Source: Anagrus nilaparvatae
Lineage: Eukaryota > Arthropoda > Insecta > Hymenoptera > Mymaridae
Length of the DNA: 64,000 nucleotides
Assembly (NCBI GenBank): GCA_022575985.1
Contig: JAKSXM010000237.1
Span: forward strand, 1,320,501 to 1,384,500
Direction of reading: 5' to 3'
Positions 34,503 through 45,724 of the stretch are shown here, piece by piece; within the stretch, counting starts at the first letter, position 1, and each line of letters begins with the position of its first letter. A program made the translations under genes and the position numbers. Under the pieces are notes generated by a model. It had not been told where the DNA came from. It saw only the letters and a program-made list of their open reading frames with translations, and ran no database searches.

Positions 34503-35440
34503 ATCGTTGAAAACTAATGTTATTTGCACAATAAACAATCATATATGTAAAGCTCAACTGGTTAGAAAAAATCACCTTGGTGAAATATTTTTAGGGGTTG
34601 GATTTTGCCCCTAATAATATTTTTTTGTGCAAAGGGTTGATACCATACGTTATTAGAGTCTCAATGATGCGAAAATTGCTTGGATAGTATATTTGAGCCT
34701 AAAAGTCTTGAAACTGATTAAAAACCAGACTTTTAGGGTTAAACTAGGGGGCAAAAATCACCCTCGGTACCTGATTTCAAACAAATCGTTGAAAACTAAT
34801 GTTATTTGCACAATAAACAATCATATATGTAAAGCTCACCTGGTTAGAAAAAATCACCTTGGTGAAATATTTTTCGGGGTTGGTTTTTGCCCCTTAAAAT
34901 ATTTTTTTTTGCAAAGGGTTGATACCATACGTTATTAGAGTCTCAATGATGCGAAAATTTCTTGGATGGTATATTTGAGCCTAAAACTTTTGAAACTGAT
35001 TAAAAACCTTGATTTTATGGTTAAACGGATGGGGAAAAATTACCCTTGGTACCGGATTTTTAACAAATCGTTTAAAACTTTTGTTATTGGCACCATAACA
35101 AATCATTTATGTAAAGCTCATCTGGTTAGAAAAAATCACCTTGGTGAAAAAATCTTTGGGGGTGGATATCACCCCTCAGCACCTATTTTTTACCAAAGCA
35201 TTGAAGGCACGGGCTAGTGGTACAAAACTAAAGCAACTGTCAAAATTTGATGTGTGATTTTTCACCTTGGGTCAAAAATTTTTTAACCCCTCCCCCCTCA
35301 GGTCGGCACCGGTTTTTTCACAAACCGATTTGTAATTAGCTTCTGGGGCGTGTATTTATGGATATCCTAAATTTTCATCCGGTTAAAAAATTTTAACCTG
35401 GGTGATTTTTTGCTAACCAGCCTAGGCTAATTAGGTACGC
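34503..35440. repeat. 285-bp tandem repeat, about 3.3 units
   Basis: Unit starts (CGTTGAAAACTAATGTTATT-type) are at about 34503, 34788 and 35069. Each unit contains GGTTAGAAAAAATCACCTTG and a GGGGGTTGG..TTTGCCCC stretch. The third unit is more diverged and a partial fourth follows. Open frames at 34693 and 34966 are the repeat read through. Confidence 0.75.
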
Positions 35441-35449
35441 AAAGGCTCT

Positions 35450-36300
35450 TAACATATGACTCAGTGGGCATCCTTACATAAGTAGTTCGGTGCATTTGCA
35501 ATTATCTTTGGTTAGTCAAAAAATCACCCTACATCGTATGGGCTCCGCTACTATTAGAACAAACTCCCTTATATAATATTTTTAATTTAAAAATATTCTC
35601 TATTAATTTATATTTTAATTTAAATATTTAAGAGTTATACAATCAAGTGTAATATGCAAATTATTACACCTGAATAATATAATTTCTACTTGATAAAAAT
35701 AAAAAATTTTAATGTTTTTCTAGATACAAAAATACCAACTTATCTTTTATGTAAAAAAAAAAAGTTGATCGCTGAGTGGTTTTACTATTGAGCTGACCCG
35801 CGCATGAATTTGATGCGTTGCAGTAAAACCTCTTGATTCCCATGTATTCTAATTATCGTCTGCTTTCATAAATGATGAGAGGCCGCCATCACTTAGTTTG
35901 ATTTCTGCGTCGCTTTTCGATGCGTGGTGGTAGGACCCTTCGTCGTTCTTCTTCTTGCCAAAGTAGAGATGCCGCCATCATTACTGGGTAATTTATGTTG
36001 ATTTGCTGCGCGCGCAATGGCGTCTTCTTTTTGATTAAATTGAAGGGGCGGTAGAAAAAAGGAAGGGGAGATCTCCTACACACGCATACCATATAATACA
36101 TTATAACACATACATTTACACAACACATACGCAAAATATTTACAAGGCAATATTACAATTATAAATAAAAAAAAAAACATAGCTAGCAAATTTTTTATAT
36201 AAAACATAATATCCCTGGACAACATTGTTTAATTTACAAGCTAAGAACATCCCATATTACATGTAAATATTTTAGTCTCTATTAAATCGTAGAATCATCC
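35450..36300. other. intron, one structured segment, no gene recognised
   Basis: At 35778-35830 an outer stem GGTTTTACT/AGTAAAACC encloses an inner hairpin CGCAT-GAATTTG-ATGCG. A GC-richer patch at 35880-36070 is open on the minus strand but shows no domain and no clear splice sites. Confidence 0.35.
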
Positions 36301-36311
36301 AGAGCAAAGTA

Positions 36312-36954
36312 ATGACAGATACACACGAATTCATCTTGGATGAAATTATAAAGTTTGCAAATCAAAGTGAAAACATTAGTGAAGAAAAGAATAAAGAAAG
36401 TGAAAAAGATAAAGATTGTGATAAAGATAAGTCGAAAAATCTCGAAAGAGTAGTGAAAATTTAAAAAAAAAGAAGAAAAAAAACCAAAAAAATTAGCAAA
36501 GCGACCAAAAAAGTGCAAGAGTGCTTTATCTGTCTACCACAGATTTTAGCCGCACTAACATATTTTAACGAACTGGTAGAGTTGGATTAAATTTTAATTT
36601 AAAAAAATGACTGACATATACAGGATTAAAACCACATTAATGAATTCTTGGTCGAATCCAGAAACATTAATGAGGATGTTAGGTTTTCTGGATGGTATAC
36701 CGATAAATATCGATATCTTGGAAGAAACTGAGATATAGTTGCCTGTTTACAAATTAAAGCGTCATGAAAACGAGACCATCAGTACCGCTGCAACTTCATT
36801 ATTCAGGAAGTGGCGGGTTATCTATAAGAGCCAAAAAATCCAATACAATGAGGTATCTTCCAGCGGGTTACCATTCTCGCCCGCGTCCTTTGAGAACAGT
36901 GGCAACCCGAATGAAGGGTCGGATAGTGACGAAGAAATAATAGTGGTTGATTAG
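36312..36954 (+). pseudogene. TFIIS N-terminal-domain (LW) gene fragment
   Basis: A frame from ATG 36607 encodes TLMRMLGFLDGIPINIDILE, ETEI, a TAG stop at 36736-36738, then LPVYKLKRHENETISTAATS and LFRKWRVIYK, and ends DSDEEIIVVD at 36954. The pattern L..L..IPI..DIL.ET.IG..V..L..HEN..IS..A..L..KW is that of the TFIIS N-terminal domain found in TFIIS, elongin A and Med26, which binds transcription-elongation partners in the nucleus. The stop replaces the conserved Gly. Upstream, 36312-36464 encodes an acidic/Lys-rich MTDTHEFILDEIIKFANQSE frame that may be its former N-terminus. This looks like a decayed gene copy in an intron, on the strand opposite to pdm3. Which family member it came from is unknown. 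Confidence 0.55.
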
Positions 36955-36959
36955 GCTGT

Positions 36960-37235
36960 AAGTTTAAAATTTAATTTAAAAACTATAAGTTTAAATAGTG
37001 ACAAAAATATACAGTTTTGAAAAAATTTTAGTTTAAGTTATTAGTGTAAGAGTTTTTTAGACTGTAAGTTTAAAAAATATAAGTTTATATTTAAATACAT
37101 GTTTTAAAAATAAAACTAATTAAAAGTAGGATAAGTACCCTTCAAATATCATGTAAAATAAAAAATTTTTTAAATTTAAATATATATCTTAATATTAAAT
37201 AAATAATAATTTTAAAAAATTATTTTTTATGGTGT
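36960..37235. other. AT-rich intron, nothing recognised
   Basis: No feature seen. Confidence 0.4.
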
Positions 37236-37239
37236 ACCT

Positions 37240-37683
37240 AATATTTCAAAGTTGAGATAAAAATAAAACATATTAAAAAATAAAAATTTATTATTTATCT
37301 CCATATATCATTTCCTGATAAAAATTTTATTAAGTACTTCATATATGTTACAATAAATCTGCTGATTGTCATCTAGTTTAATGTGTTTCGAACCCAGAGC
37401 TTGGAGGAGTCAGTATTTCTCGAAACGAATATTTTTTCTCAATTAATTTATTAATTTTATAATATTTTTTAATTAATTTTTAACAATTATTTTAACGCCT
37501 ATTTTTTAGCAATTCAATAATAATTTAATCGTTTATATATATGTATTTCAAAGTTAAGATTAAAATAACCCACATTTAAAAATCAAAAAAAATATATTAT
37601 TTATCTCCACATATCTTATATCATTTCAAGATAAAAACGTCTTTAAAAAAAATGTTCATATATGTAACAATAAATTTGCTGAT
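37240..37683. repeat. direct duplication of about 140 bp
   Basis: GTATTTCAAAGTTAAGAT... to ...AACAATAAATTTGCTGATT at 37545-37683 matches 37240-37368 with moderate divergence. No coding. Confidence 0.5.
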
Positions 37684-37864
37684 TTTTTGCTGACTGATAC
37701 TTTCATAACTAAATAACATAACTATACCAAGGTTATTTCCGGTATGTATAATTTAATTAAATTCAAGGTTTTTTTTCCAAGGTTTTTTGTCTGTTGTCCC
37801 ATAGTGATTATTAGACTACTATCAGAAATAAAAAGAGCACACCAATTTATCTATGGGTATTAAA

Positions 37865-38425
37865 TTTAATCCAAAATATTCAACTAATCTTTAATTTTAA
37901 AAACTCATCCCTTTATCCCTAATATTCAATCATTCAAATGGGTGAATGTGCTAAAAATAAATAAATTTACATCCTTCATCTCTTGAAAAGTGAAAAATTT
38001 CATTTTCAGCATTAAAAATATTTTTTTTGCGTGCAGTAACTTCTTTTTAAAAATTTTGCAATTTTAGTGATTTTACCCTTCTTTAGGGGTTGATATATGA
38101 AATATCAACCCCTAAAGAAGGGTAAAATCACTAAAATTGAATAATGAATACCCAATGGTCGTAGGTAATGTTTTCAGCTCAAAATATTCAATTTTTATGC
38201 ATCGGCAAAATCCACCCCCTTACCCCTAATATTTATATCCTAGAGAGGGTAAATGTGCTGAGAATACATAGATTTGCATCTTTTACCATTTGAAAAGTAA
38301 AAAAAAATAATTTCCAATATGAAGGAACTTTTTTTTTGCGTGCAGTAACTTTTTTTTTTAAATTTTACAATTTCAGTGATTTTACCCTACTTTAGGGGTT
38401 GATATTTCATTGCCCAAGGGCCGTA
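37865..38425. repeat. diverged direct repeat containing a perfect hairpin
   Basis: Two units (37865-38095 and 38165-38405) share GGTGAATGTGCTRARAATA, TTTTTTTTGCGTGCAGTAAC and GTGATTTTACCCT..TTTAGGGG. Between them the first unit's end is mirrored to form the perfect palindrome 38059-38139. No target duplication was identified. Confidence 0.6.
38059..38139. repeat. perfect 38-bp inverted repeat, 5-base loop
   Basis: Arms 38059-38096 and 38102-38139 are exactly complementary, with loop ATGAA. The arm contains TTTTACCCTTCTTTAGGGG. A transcript would form a perfect 38-bp hairpin. Confidence 0.95.
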
Positions 38426-38859
38426 GGTGAAAACGAACCTCGGAAATAGAAAGAACGATAAAAATTACATACTAGGTGAGATTTTCAGCCTAAAATATTC
38501 ATTTTTTCATACCAAAATATCGATTTGTCCAAGAATTGTCGATTAGGCGCTTATGGGTTAAGGGAAGGGATCAAATGATACTTGAATAATATTAACATAA
38601 ATTAAAGAGACTTAAAATAATATTAATTTATTCATTTTATATACTTGAAATTAATTAATTAAATTAAACTTATAACCGGTGTTATTAAGATTTTTAAGGA
38701 TTTTTAATTGTAAGAGATTAGACTGAAGTAATAAAAGATATTTGTATGTGAATTCCATTTAAAAATGATATTTATTTAATTTAAATGAATTAAAAAGAAT
38801 AAAGATTATTAATGTGATAAGGGAGCACGTTTTGTATATAAATAATAATGTGGTTATAT

Positions 38860-39095
38860 AAATAATAGCGTGCGCGTGCCGTGAAACTTGAACCTGGTGA
38901 CCACAAGGCAGCTGGTATGGTAAGTATAACACGCGGTGTATTACACACACACTAACAGAAAGACACCTTCCTCTCCTTTTACAGTACACACAAAGCGAAA
39001 AAAGTAGCAGCTGATACTGCTTTTCCGATGTAGCTGCTACTTTGTGATTAGCAACGGTAGACACTGCTATTCGCGACAGCAGCAGTATCGAAATC
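38860..39095. other. GC-richer island with 12-bp stem-loop
   Basis: AAAGTAGCAGCT (39003-39014) and AGCTGCTACTTT (39032-39043) are complementary around a 17-base loop. The minus strand is open from 39064 to 38759, but with no recognised domain and a simple-repeat-like (CA)n part. Function unknown. Confidence 0.4.
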
Positions 39096-39436
39096 TATAT
39101 TTATTTTTTCCTCAAGTTTTAGGTTATAAACATTTATTTTAAATATTATCATATAAAAATAAAGATTTTTTAGTATTAATTGAATTATTTAAACATAAAA
39201 ATAAATATAATCATGTAAGCATTAAAATTTTTAATATTCATTCTAAATGGTTCATTTTCATTTTCTTTGCAAAAATAAATTTAAAAAAAATAATATAAAA
39301 ATCTTGTTTTACTGCTGTACTTTTTATAAAACATAAAGTAAAAATTTTTTTATCAAAGGATCAATTTGTTATAGTCATAAAAACTTAGTAAAATTAAAAA
39401 ATTTTTATTATTGTGCTTTTAACCGGTTATTTCTTG

Positions 39437-39577
39437 AGGTATAAAAAAGTATTTTTATGCTTTTGTGAATAAATACGCAATTTTTGGTCATATTTTAAAC
39501 TAAAATAGCATCTAAAACATTAATTTAAGGTTAAATAGCTGTTGGTAAATCTATAATTAAGTAAAATACAAACTTTA
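39437..39577. repeat. 141-bp direct repeat, copy 1
   Basis: GGTATAAAAAAGTATTTTTA... is over 95% identical to 42045-42185. The pair brackets the LINE fragment and one GC-rich MITE, 2.6 kb apart. Confidence 0.8.
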
Positions 39578-39876
39578 AAAAAAAGGAAATAAAAATCCAT
39601 GCACTTATTATGCTTAAAACTTCAAGTTCTTAATAGGAACGGTAAAGGCTTTTTAGGGGAACGGTAAAGGCTTTTTTGTCATATTTTAGCCACAAATTTT
39701 ATTTTCAACTTAAAATTTTGTTAATTTTTATGGTTTATGGTCAACAACTTTTTGAAATACAAACTTTAAGACAAAAAAATTTGTAAATTCTTACTTTAAT
39801 CGGTATACACGACCACGTGACACTATTTTTGCAAAAAAAATGAAAATGAGCGAAATGCTGTATTAAAATAAATAAT

Positions 39877-40654
39877 TTAGATAAGTAATTTTAGACGGTC
39901 TGCTCTATCGCTGTATGTGGAGTTAATACGTAAGGCAACCAATTCCTTATAGTAATAGGACAAGGAATTAAGTTTATAAATCTGCCTTACACTATGGAAT
40001 TGAACATTATCAATATTGATGACTTTGATAATCTTATTTTGAAATGATTGTAGTATTTTGAGTGCATTATCATAAGCACATCCCCAAACGGAAATGGCAT
40101 AAGCCACCACTCCAAGAAAAAGTGAATAATAAATAATTTTAAGTATACTTTTATTAACATGTCTTAGTTTATAAAAGATGAATAAAAGGTATTTATCGTT
40201 TTTTAAAGTATTATTTACGTGAATATCCCAGCGCATATGCTGATCAAAATAAATTCCTAAGTACTTGCAAGACGAGACTCTTGTCAGATTATGATTTGCA
40301 ATTTTAATGGAGAAATTGTTATCAGGCAAACTATTCCTTTTAATACCAAAAGTGATATACATGTATTTATTTAGGTTAAGCGTTAATTTATTTTTAACAA
40401 ACCAAATATTTATTGAATTTAGAGATTGAATTATGATATTTTTAGCCAATATCCAGTTTTTTTGTAATGAAAATACTGCAGTATCATCAGCATATGAAAA
40501 GATATGAGGAGCTAGAGAAAGTAAATCATTAATATAAATGAGGAATAAGTAGGGTCCCAAAATGGAGCCCTGAGGTACCCCTATATCAATAGGTTTATAT
40601 TCACTTCTCGTATCCCCAAGTCTAACTACATGCTGAATGAATACTGTTAAAAGA
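39877..40654 (-). pseudogene. LINE reverse transcriptase fragment (Jockey/CR1/L2 group)
   Basis: An uninterrupted minus-strand frame of about 258 codons carries the palm and thumb of a non-LTR reverse transcriptase. GVPQGSILGPYLFLIYINDL is at about 40596-40537, the catalytic YADDT about 20 residues later (40498-40484), then SCKYLGIYFDQHMRWDIHVN and the thumb with AYAISVWGCAYDNAL and LQSFQNKIIKVI. It copies LINE RNA into DNA at a nicked target. Both catalytic Asp residues of the YADD box are present, but the 5' half (endonuclease and fingers) is missing; the frame is lost upstream of about 40655. The frame's integrity suggests a fairly young copy. Confidence 0.8.
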
Positions 40655-40937
40655 GAGTATGTTCAAAAATGTCAAAAGCCATGTAACAACCAATTTGTGT
40701 AAATACAACTTAAATCCAGGGAATATATTTACTACAGTATTATTATTTATTTTAACATTAAAATATTTAAAAAAAAAAAAGAAATAAAAAAAGGAATCAC
40801 TCTGCCAAATCTAAGGAATTTTGGCCGCTTAGTTTTTGAGTAATTAAACCTAAAAGTTGAAATTTTATACAGGCTCTAATGGAAAATAGAAAAGTTTTAT
40901 AACTTGATCGACTTGTAAATATACGATTTCAATAAAT

Positions 40938-41153
40938 AGTATATTAAGTATCAAGGGCGTAAAAGTTTTGGCACTAGCGTGAGCACTAGCACGAGTGCTC
41001 GGCGAAGCCGGGCACGAGTGATATGTGTTCACGCAAGTGTCTAAAGTATTTCGCCCATGGTTCTTACACTATTTTTTGCCCACCTAGGCGTAGAACGAGT
41101 GCAGAAAATTCTTTACGCACGAGTTTTACGCCCGGGAGGGCAAAAAAAATATT
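40938..41153 (-). mobile_element. about 212-bp GC-rich MITE, copy 1
   Basis: This is the inverted copy of the elements at 53876-54085 and 55487-55698. It has AGTATATTAAG...GGGCGTAAAAG at one end and CGTTTTACGCCCGGGAGGGC-type sequence at the other. Inside, GTGCTCGGC-GAA-GCCGGGCAC is a strong hairpin next to repeated GCACTAGC words. The GC content is far above its surroundings. Confidence 0.65.
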
Positions 41154-41159
41154 TTTGTA

Positions 41160-42040
41160 CAAGATTTGCAAATTAAATTTGACAGTGTTAAATCGGAGGT
41201 AATCCACCACAAGTTGCAAAAAAAAAAGTGATATAGCAATAGATTCACTAGTGAATGACCAATAAATCAAGAACTTTACTATTTTAAATATATTCCATGT
41301 ATTTAGGTTGTGTTTACAAAAACTGTTTATAAGTTTTTTGAAATTAAAAGATTAAAATATCTCATTTTTTTAAAGAATTTCTTTATTCTTTAAATAATAC
41401 TAAATTATCCAAAATTAATCAGAAATTTCTTTATTATTTCGCTGTCTTATATTTCATTGTATATAATTTTGCTCAGTTTTGAAGACATAGCCGTACATTT
41501 AATACATACTTTATTTAAACCTATCCATATAACAATACCAAAGAACTTTTTTTAAAGTTATCTGTATATCTTGGATAGTGAAAAATTACTCAAATGAGAG
41601 TAAAAAACCATTTATGATTCTATTTTTTTAACTTGTTAATTAAAACTATATCCGATATTGAAATAGGAAATAAAGAGAATGAAATTTTAGTATAAAAAAA
41701 AGTCTATTTTATGAGTTTTGAAAGTTCGCTGAAATATTGTACCGTGTAGGAGCCGGTTTTCGATCAGAAGTCACTTTCTTATACCTAGCTGTATCTTTAT
41801 TTTGATCGAATTAATTTTCGATAATTTAAAAATCGCTAAAACTAAGTTAAAATCGTGTGCTTTTTAATAAAATTCTTATAGGTAGAACTATACCTATTTC
41901 TTAACTCCCTCTTCACTTCTTTTTTCTTGTTTTTTTAATATAAAATACCTATAATAGACCCCGTGTTTAAGCAACCAGCCGAGTGAATGACTTAGTTCGC
42001 AAGCCACTTTATTATAAACACACGCGTTTATTTACCTCTT
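41160..42040. other. AT-rich intron, no gene recognised
   Basis: Nothing supportable was seen. Confidence 0.4.
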
Positions 42041-42044
42041 TATT

Positions 42045-42185
42045 AAGGTATAAAAAAGTATTTTTATGCTTTTGTGAATAAATACGTAATTTTTCGTCAT
42101 ATTTTAAACTAAAATAGCATCTAAAACATTAATTTAAGGTTAAATAGCTGTTGGTACATCTAAAATTAGGTGAAATACAAACTAT
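42045..42185. repeat. 141-bp direct repeat, copy 2
   Basis: Second copy of the repeat at 39437-39577; only a few substitutions (e.g. ATACGTAATTTTTCGTC for ATACGCAATTTTTGGTC). Confidence 0.8.
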
Positions 42186-42189
42186 TGTC

Positions 42190-43790
42190 TTATCTTAAGG
42201 ATTTATTTACAAATTTTTAAATTCATTTTATATTGTTACTAATTCTATAAAAGACCTAAAGATTTATTTATAAATAATTTATTATACATTTGTTATTAAT
42301 TGATATATTTACTTTATATTTATTCCATATATATATGTAAGAGACTGCTATAAACTGTGTATATACGATTTTGTTACATTAACAAATAAAGAACTTTTTA
42401 CTTACTTTTACTTTTACTTTTTAATATAAACACTAATTTGTGTGTATTTGATCGAAAGCCAATACGTTCGAAAACTGGGTCCGATACGGTATTTTAATTA
42501 TTTCTATTATGATAAATAGTTTTATGGAAAGGTTATTGACATTGATAGTATTAAATAAATAGCACTTTTTAGATTTTCTTTTCCTTGTACACAGTTTATT
42601 TAAAGTACTTTTTTCTCACTCACACTTACAAAAAATAATGATCAAACGATGAGGAAAACACATGAACTTTTATTTTGTAAAATATTAATTTTTAGACTCC
42701 CAAAAATTAAGTAATTTTAAATTTAATAAACGAATTGAATTTACTTGTGAGATTAAATTAATTTAAATTCAATAACGTTAAAACACCTGATATAAAAATG
42801 TCTACGCCTGAAAGCAATGTAGCTAGTACCGCGTGCAGGCATCGACTGAAAAGGGTGAGAAGAAAAAAAAGGAGAAAAATTCGAAGAGAGAGCAGCGTTC
42901 TTTTACGCTCGTTCGTTCACACTTACTTACATAATACACACACTATTTACAAAATTTAAATAATATTTTAAAGGAATTTTATATAAATCAATTTTCTTTT
43001 ATAAGAAGTTAATTAACTAAAATATTAAATAAAATAATAATTAAAATTATTACTCGAAAATATATATTCAAGATTAACTTACAATAAAATACAAAAATTC
43101 ATAAAAACTAAAACGCGGCAAAAAATACAAATTTTAGATCGAATATCTGAAAATTTCAATGTTCTATCCCTTGCAGGAAAAAATTTTCATAATTCTTTAA
43201 CACTTATTATTTTTGACCGATTTTCTTAAAAAATTAACTGCATGTTTAAAATATGTATATTTATAATGTGAACTAGGATCTAGCTTTATTGGAAAAACTA
43301 AAAAAAAGAGTTTTTTTGCAAATTTTTTTTCTAGTGCTCGCCAATTATTTATTTGTTGTGCAAATTCTTAGATCCTAGTTCATATTATAACTCAACTAAT
43401 AAATTTTCAGAATTTTCTTTGTTTTTGTGTTTACGACCTTTCAGCCCGGAAAAATCACGTCAGTAATTAGCACAATTTTTTCTTAAACATAAAATTTAAC
43501 ACCTGCCATTAACCCTTTTTAATTTAAAATATTAATAAAATAAATTTTTTTTTAAGCTATAAATGTGTATTATTAAGACCTAAAAAAAATTTTACAATTA
43601 GAATTATGGATAATAACAATAAAAGTTTTTAAGTTAACTATATTCAACACAAATTTTCGTGTATTTATTTATATTATTTTATTAAGCTCTTCAGTTAATA
43701 CAGACATCTACATTATCAGGTTTATAATAGCACGCATTTTTAATATATAGTATTTAATATAAAAAAATTAACATTATTAATGTAGTCTAC
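42190..43790. other. AT-rich intron with one inverted repeat
   Basis: TGAACTAGGATCTA at 43279-43292 is repeated inverted at 43369-43382, a MITE-like hairpin end pair. A GC-richer patch at 42800-42910 has a Lys/Arg-rich frame without a domain. Otherwise nothing. Confidence 0.4.
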
Positions 43791-43799
43791 ATACATATC

Positions 43800-44300
43800 T
43801 TAATAATATATATATTTACAAATTTATTTGTTTGTCTGTCTGCCTGTCTGTTTGTACCCTAATGACTCAAGATCCACCGAACCAATTGGCATGAAACCGG
43901 TGTGAAAATAAAGAAAAAAAGTCTGCGGGTGACAAAAGCCATAGATTTTTGCACAGCTATCGTAGTTTTTGAGATATTTAATTTTTAATGTTTTTTAACT
44001 TGATAAAATTTTTTTAAATTTTTAACAAATGTTGAAATATCTCGATACTATTGAAAAATTTACAATAGCACTTTATAGTATTCGATTTGGCGCCAATTTT
44101 TACGTATTTTCTGAAGTTTTTCTTCCAAACGGAGGTATCTTTAAAATTTTATCAAATATTTTTGAAGCTGGTATATAACGTGGGTATTTTGGGGTCATTT
44201 TAATTAGTTTAACTATATATATTATTTTTGGCACGCGGGTGTCAGTTAATAAATTTTTATAAGAGCGCCTTTTAACTGACACGTGCCGGTAATATTGTTG
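43800..44300 (+). mobile_element. Helitron-like fragment with TTTGTCTGTCTG leader
   Basis: TTTATTTGTTTGTCTGTCTG followed by CGAACCAATTGGCATGAAAC and AAAAAAAGTCTGCGGGTGAC is shared with the Helitrons at 46483 and 48822. Toward the right a bulged hairpin GGCACG(CGGG)TGTCAGTTAA...TTAACTGACACGTGCC (44232-44287) appears. Element ends were not fixed. Confidence 0.5.
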
Positions 44301-44589
44301 TATAATAACAATGATATTGCGGGTGATTGACCTTCTTACCTCTGTTATTCAGCTAGCTCTAGCATAAGAATCACCTCCTCAGAAAGTAGGGGGAGTTCAA
44401 AATAAAGGGTTAAAACTTAATGAACATGAACGAGCACTAAAAATCTGAACTATGTAATTTAATTTATTATTAATTAAAATAAATTTTATTTATTTAGAAA
44501 TTATATAATAGTAGCCCTTAGGCTTATAATTCAATAGAAACTTCTTTTTTATTATACATATATATATACTTATTATTATACATATATAT

Positions 44590-45110
44590 ATTCTATACTA
44601 TAAAACCCCGGAGCACAATTTTAAATTTACCGTTTGGCGACCTTCTTGAAGCTATTTGTCTTGGAGTCGTCGACGGTGGCTGCAGGAGTAAAGATGTAGC
44701 GGCTTCTCGCAGAATAACTGTATTTGGCAGGTGGCACGATATTACGTATAAAAACCTCTATACTCTTCGTGGCTGCTTTTTAGCCATTTCTCGTGCGACC
44801 GACGTCGGTTTGGGTTTTTGGAGCTTTTTACACTCGCAGTTTATTGAGCTAGCTAGCGAGCACGGAACTTTTAAACTTTTTAAATTTAGTCGACACTATT
44901 TTATTTAGAATCAAAACCGGAGTTGTTTAAAGTGACTTTTGGTCCAATTAATTATGAAAAGATAATAACTTAATTAATTATTAAAATCCGGAGTCACGAT
45001 TCTTTATACTATGCGTGAGCACCTGTTGGCGGCTGCACGCATTCTGATTCTTGTTCTTCTCTTCTCTTCTTCTTCCGGCGCAAGATAGTTGCGCCGTAAG
45101 TATATTCTTT
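44590..45110. other. GC-richer island, possible exon or retroelement leader
   Basis: On the minus strand a 50-codon frame (about 44780-44628) reads IEVFIRNIVPPAKYSYSARS then RYIFTPAATVDDSKTNSFKK. On the plus strand 45013-45087 encodes MREHLLAAARILILVLLFSS, a signal-peptide-like run, followed by a stem-loop GGCGCAA-GATAG-TTGCGCC (45076-45094) and an excellent splice donor GTAAGTAT (45095). TTTGGCGACC at 44633 resembles a retroelement primer site. None of these readings is secure. Confidence 0.3.
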
Positions 45111-45263
45111 TTCTTACCGTCATCTATTGTGTGTATGTGTATGCGGCGGTTTATTTTATACTTATGCAAATATATATATATACATATTAATGTAATATCT
45201 ACATGTGCATTTGTAGCGAAAATGCTTCGTTACAGATAATAAAATTTTTTTATCAATATATAA

Positions 45264-45712
45264 TCTCTATATCTTATAAAGTTATAAACGCTGCCGCCGC
45301 TGCCACTGACGTCGCCGCTGTCGTCTGATACTTTGGGTCAAAATGGTCCTTTTGGGCCAAAGTCCTTCTGGACCAAAGTGGACCCCTCTATTTTATATTA
45401 TAAAGCTAAAAACGCTGACACGTGAGCCCTTTGGGCCAAAATAGACCTTTTGGGCCAAAGTGGACCTTTTTGGCCGATGTAGTCCTTTTGGTTCAAAATG
45501 GTTCATTTAGGGCAGAATAGAATATATTATAATGCTGTAAGCGCTGACGCGTGAGCTCTTTGGGCCGATCTGGTAATACTTCAACCACTGTCACGTGAAC
45601 CATTTGGGTCGAAATGAACGAAATACACCTTTCAGGTCAACATGGAATCATCTTCATAATACCTCAGTCACTCTACGGGGGTTGGCGCGCGAAGCGTGTA
45701 GGGGGTGGAGTA
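45264..45712 (+). mobile_element. non-autonomous Helitron-like element, copy 2
   Basis: A host A precedes TCTCTATATCTTATAAAG and AACGCTGCCGCCGCTGCC. The interior has TTTTGGGCCAAAGTGGACC-type units, and the right end GGGGGTTGGCGCGCGAAGCG then GGGGGTGGAG. It is the same family and orientation as 55-527. The final CTRR is not seen. It abuts the KRBA2-like transposon end at 45725. Confidence 0.65.
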
Positions 45713-45724
45713 TGTATATATATA

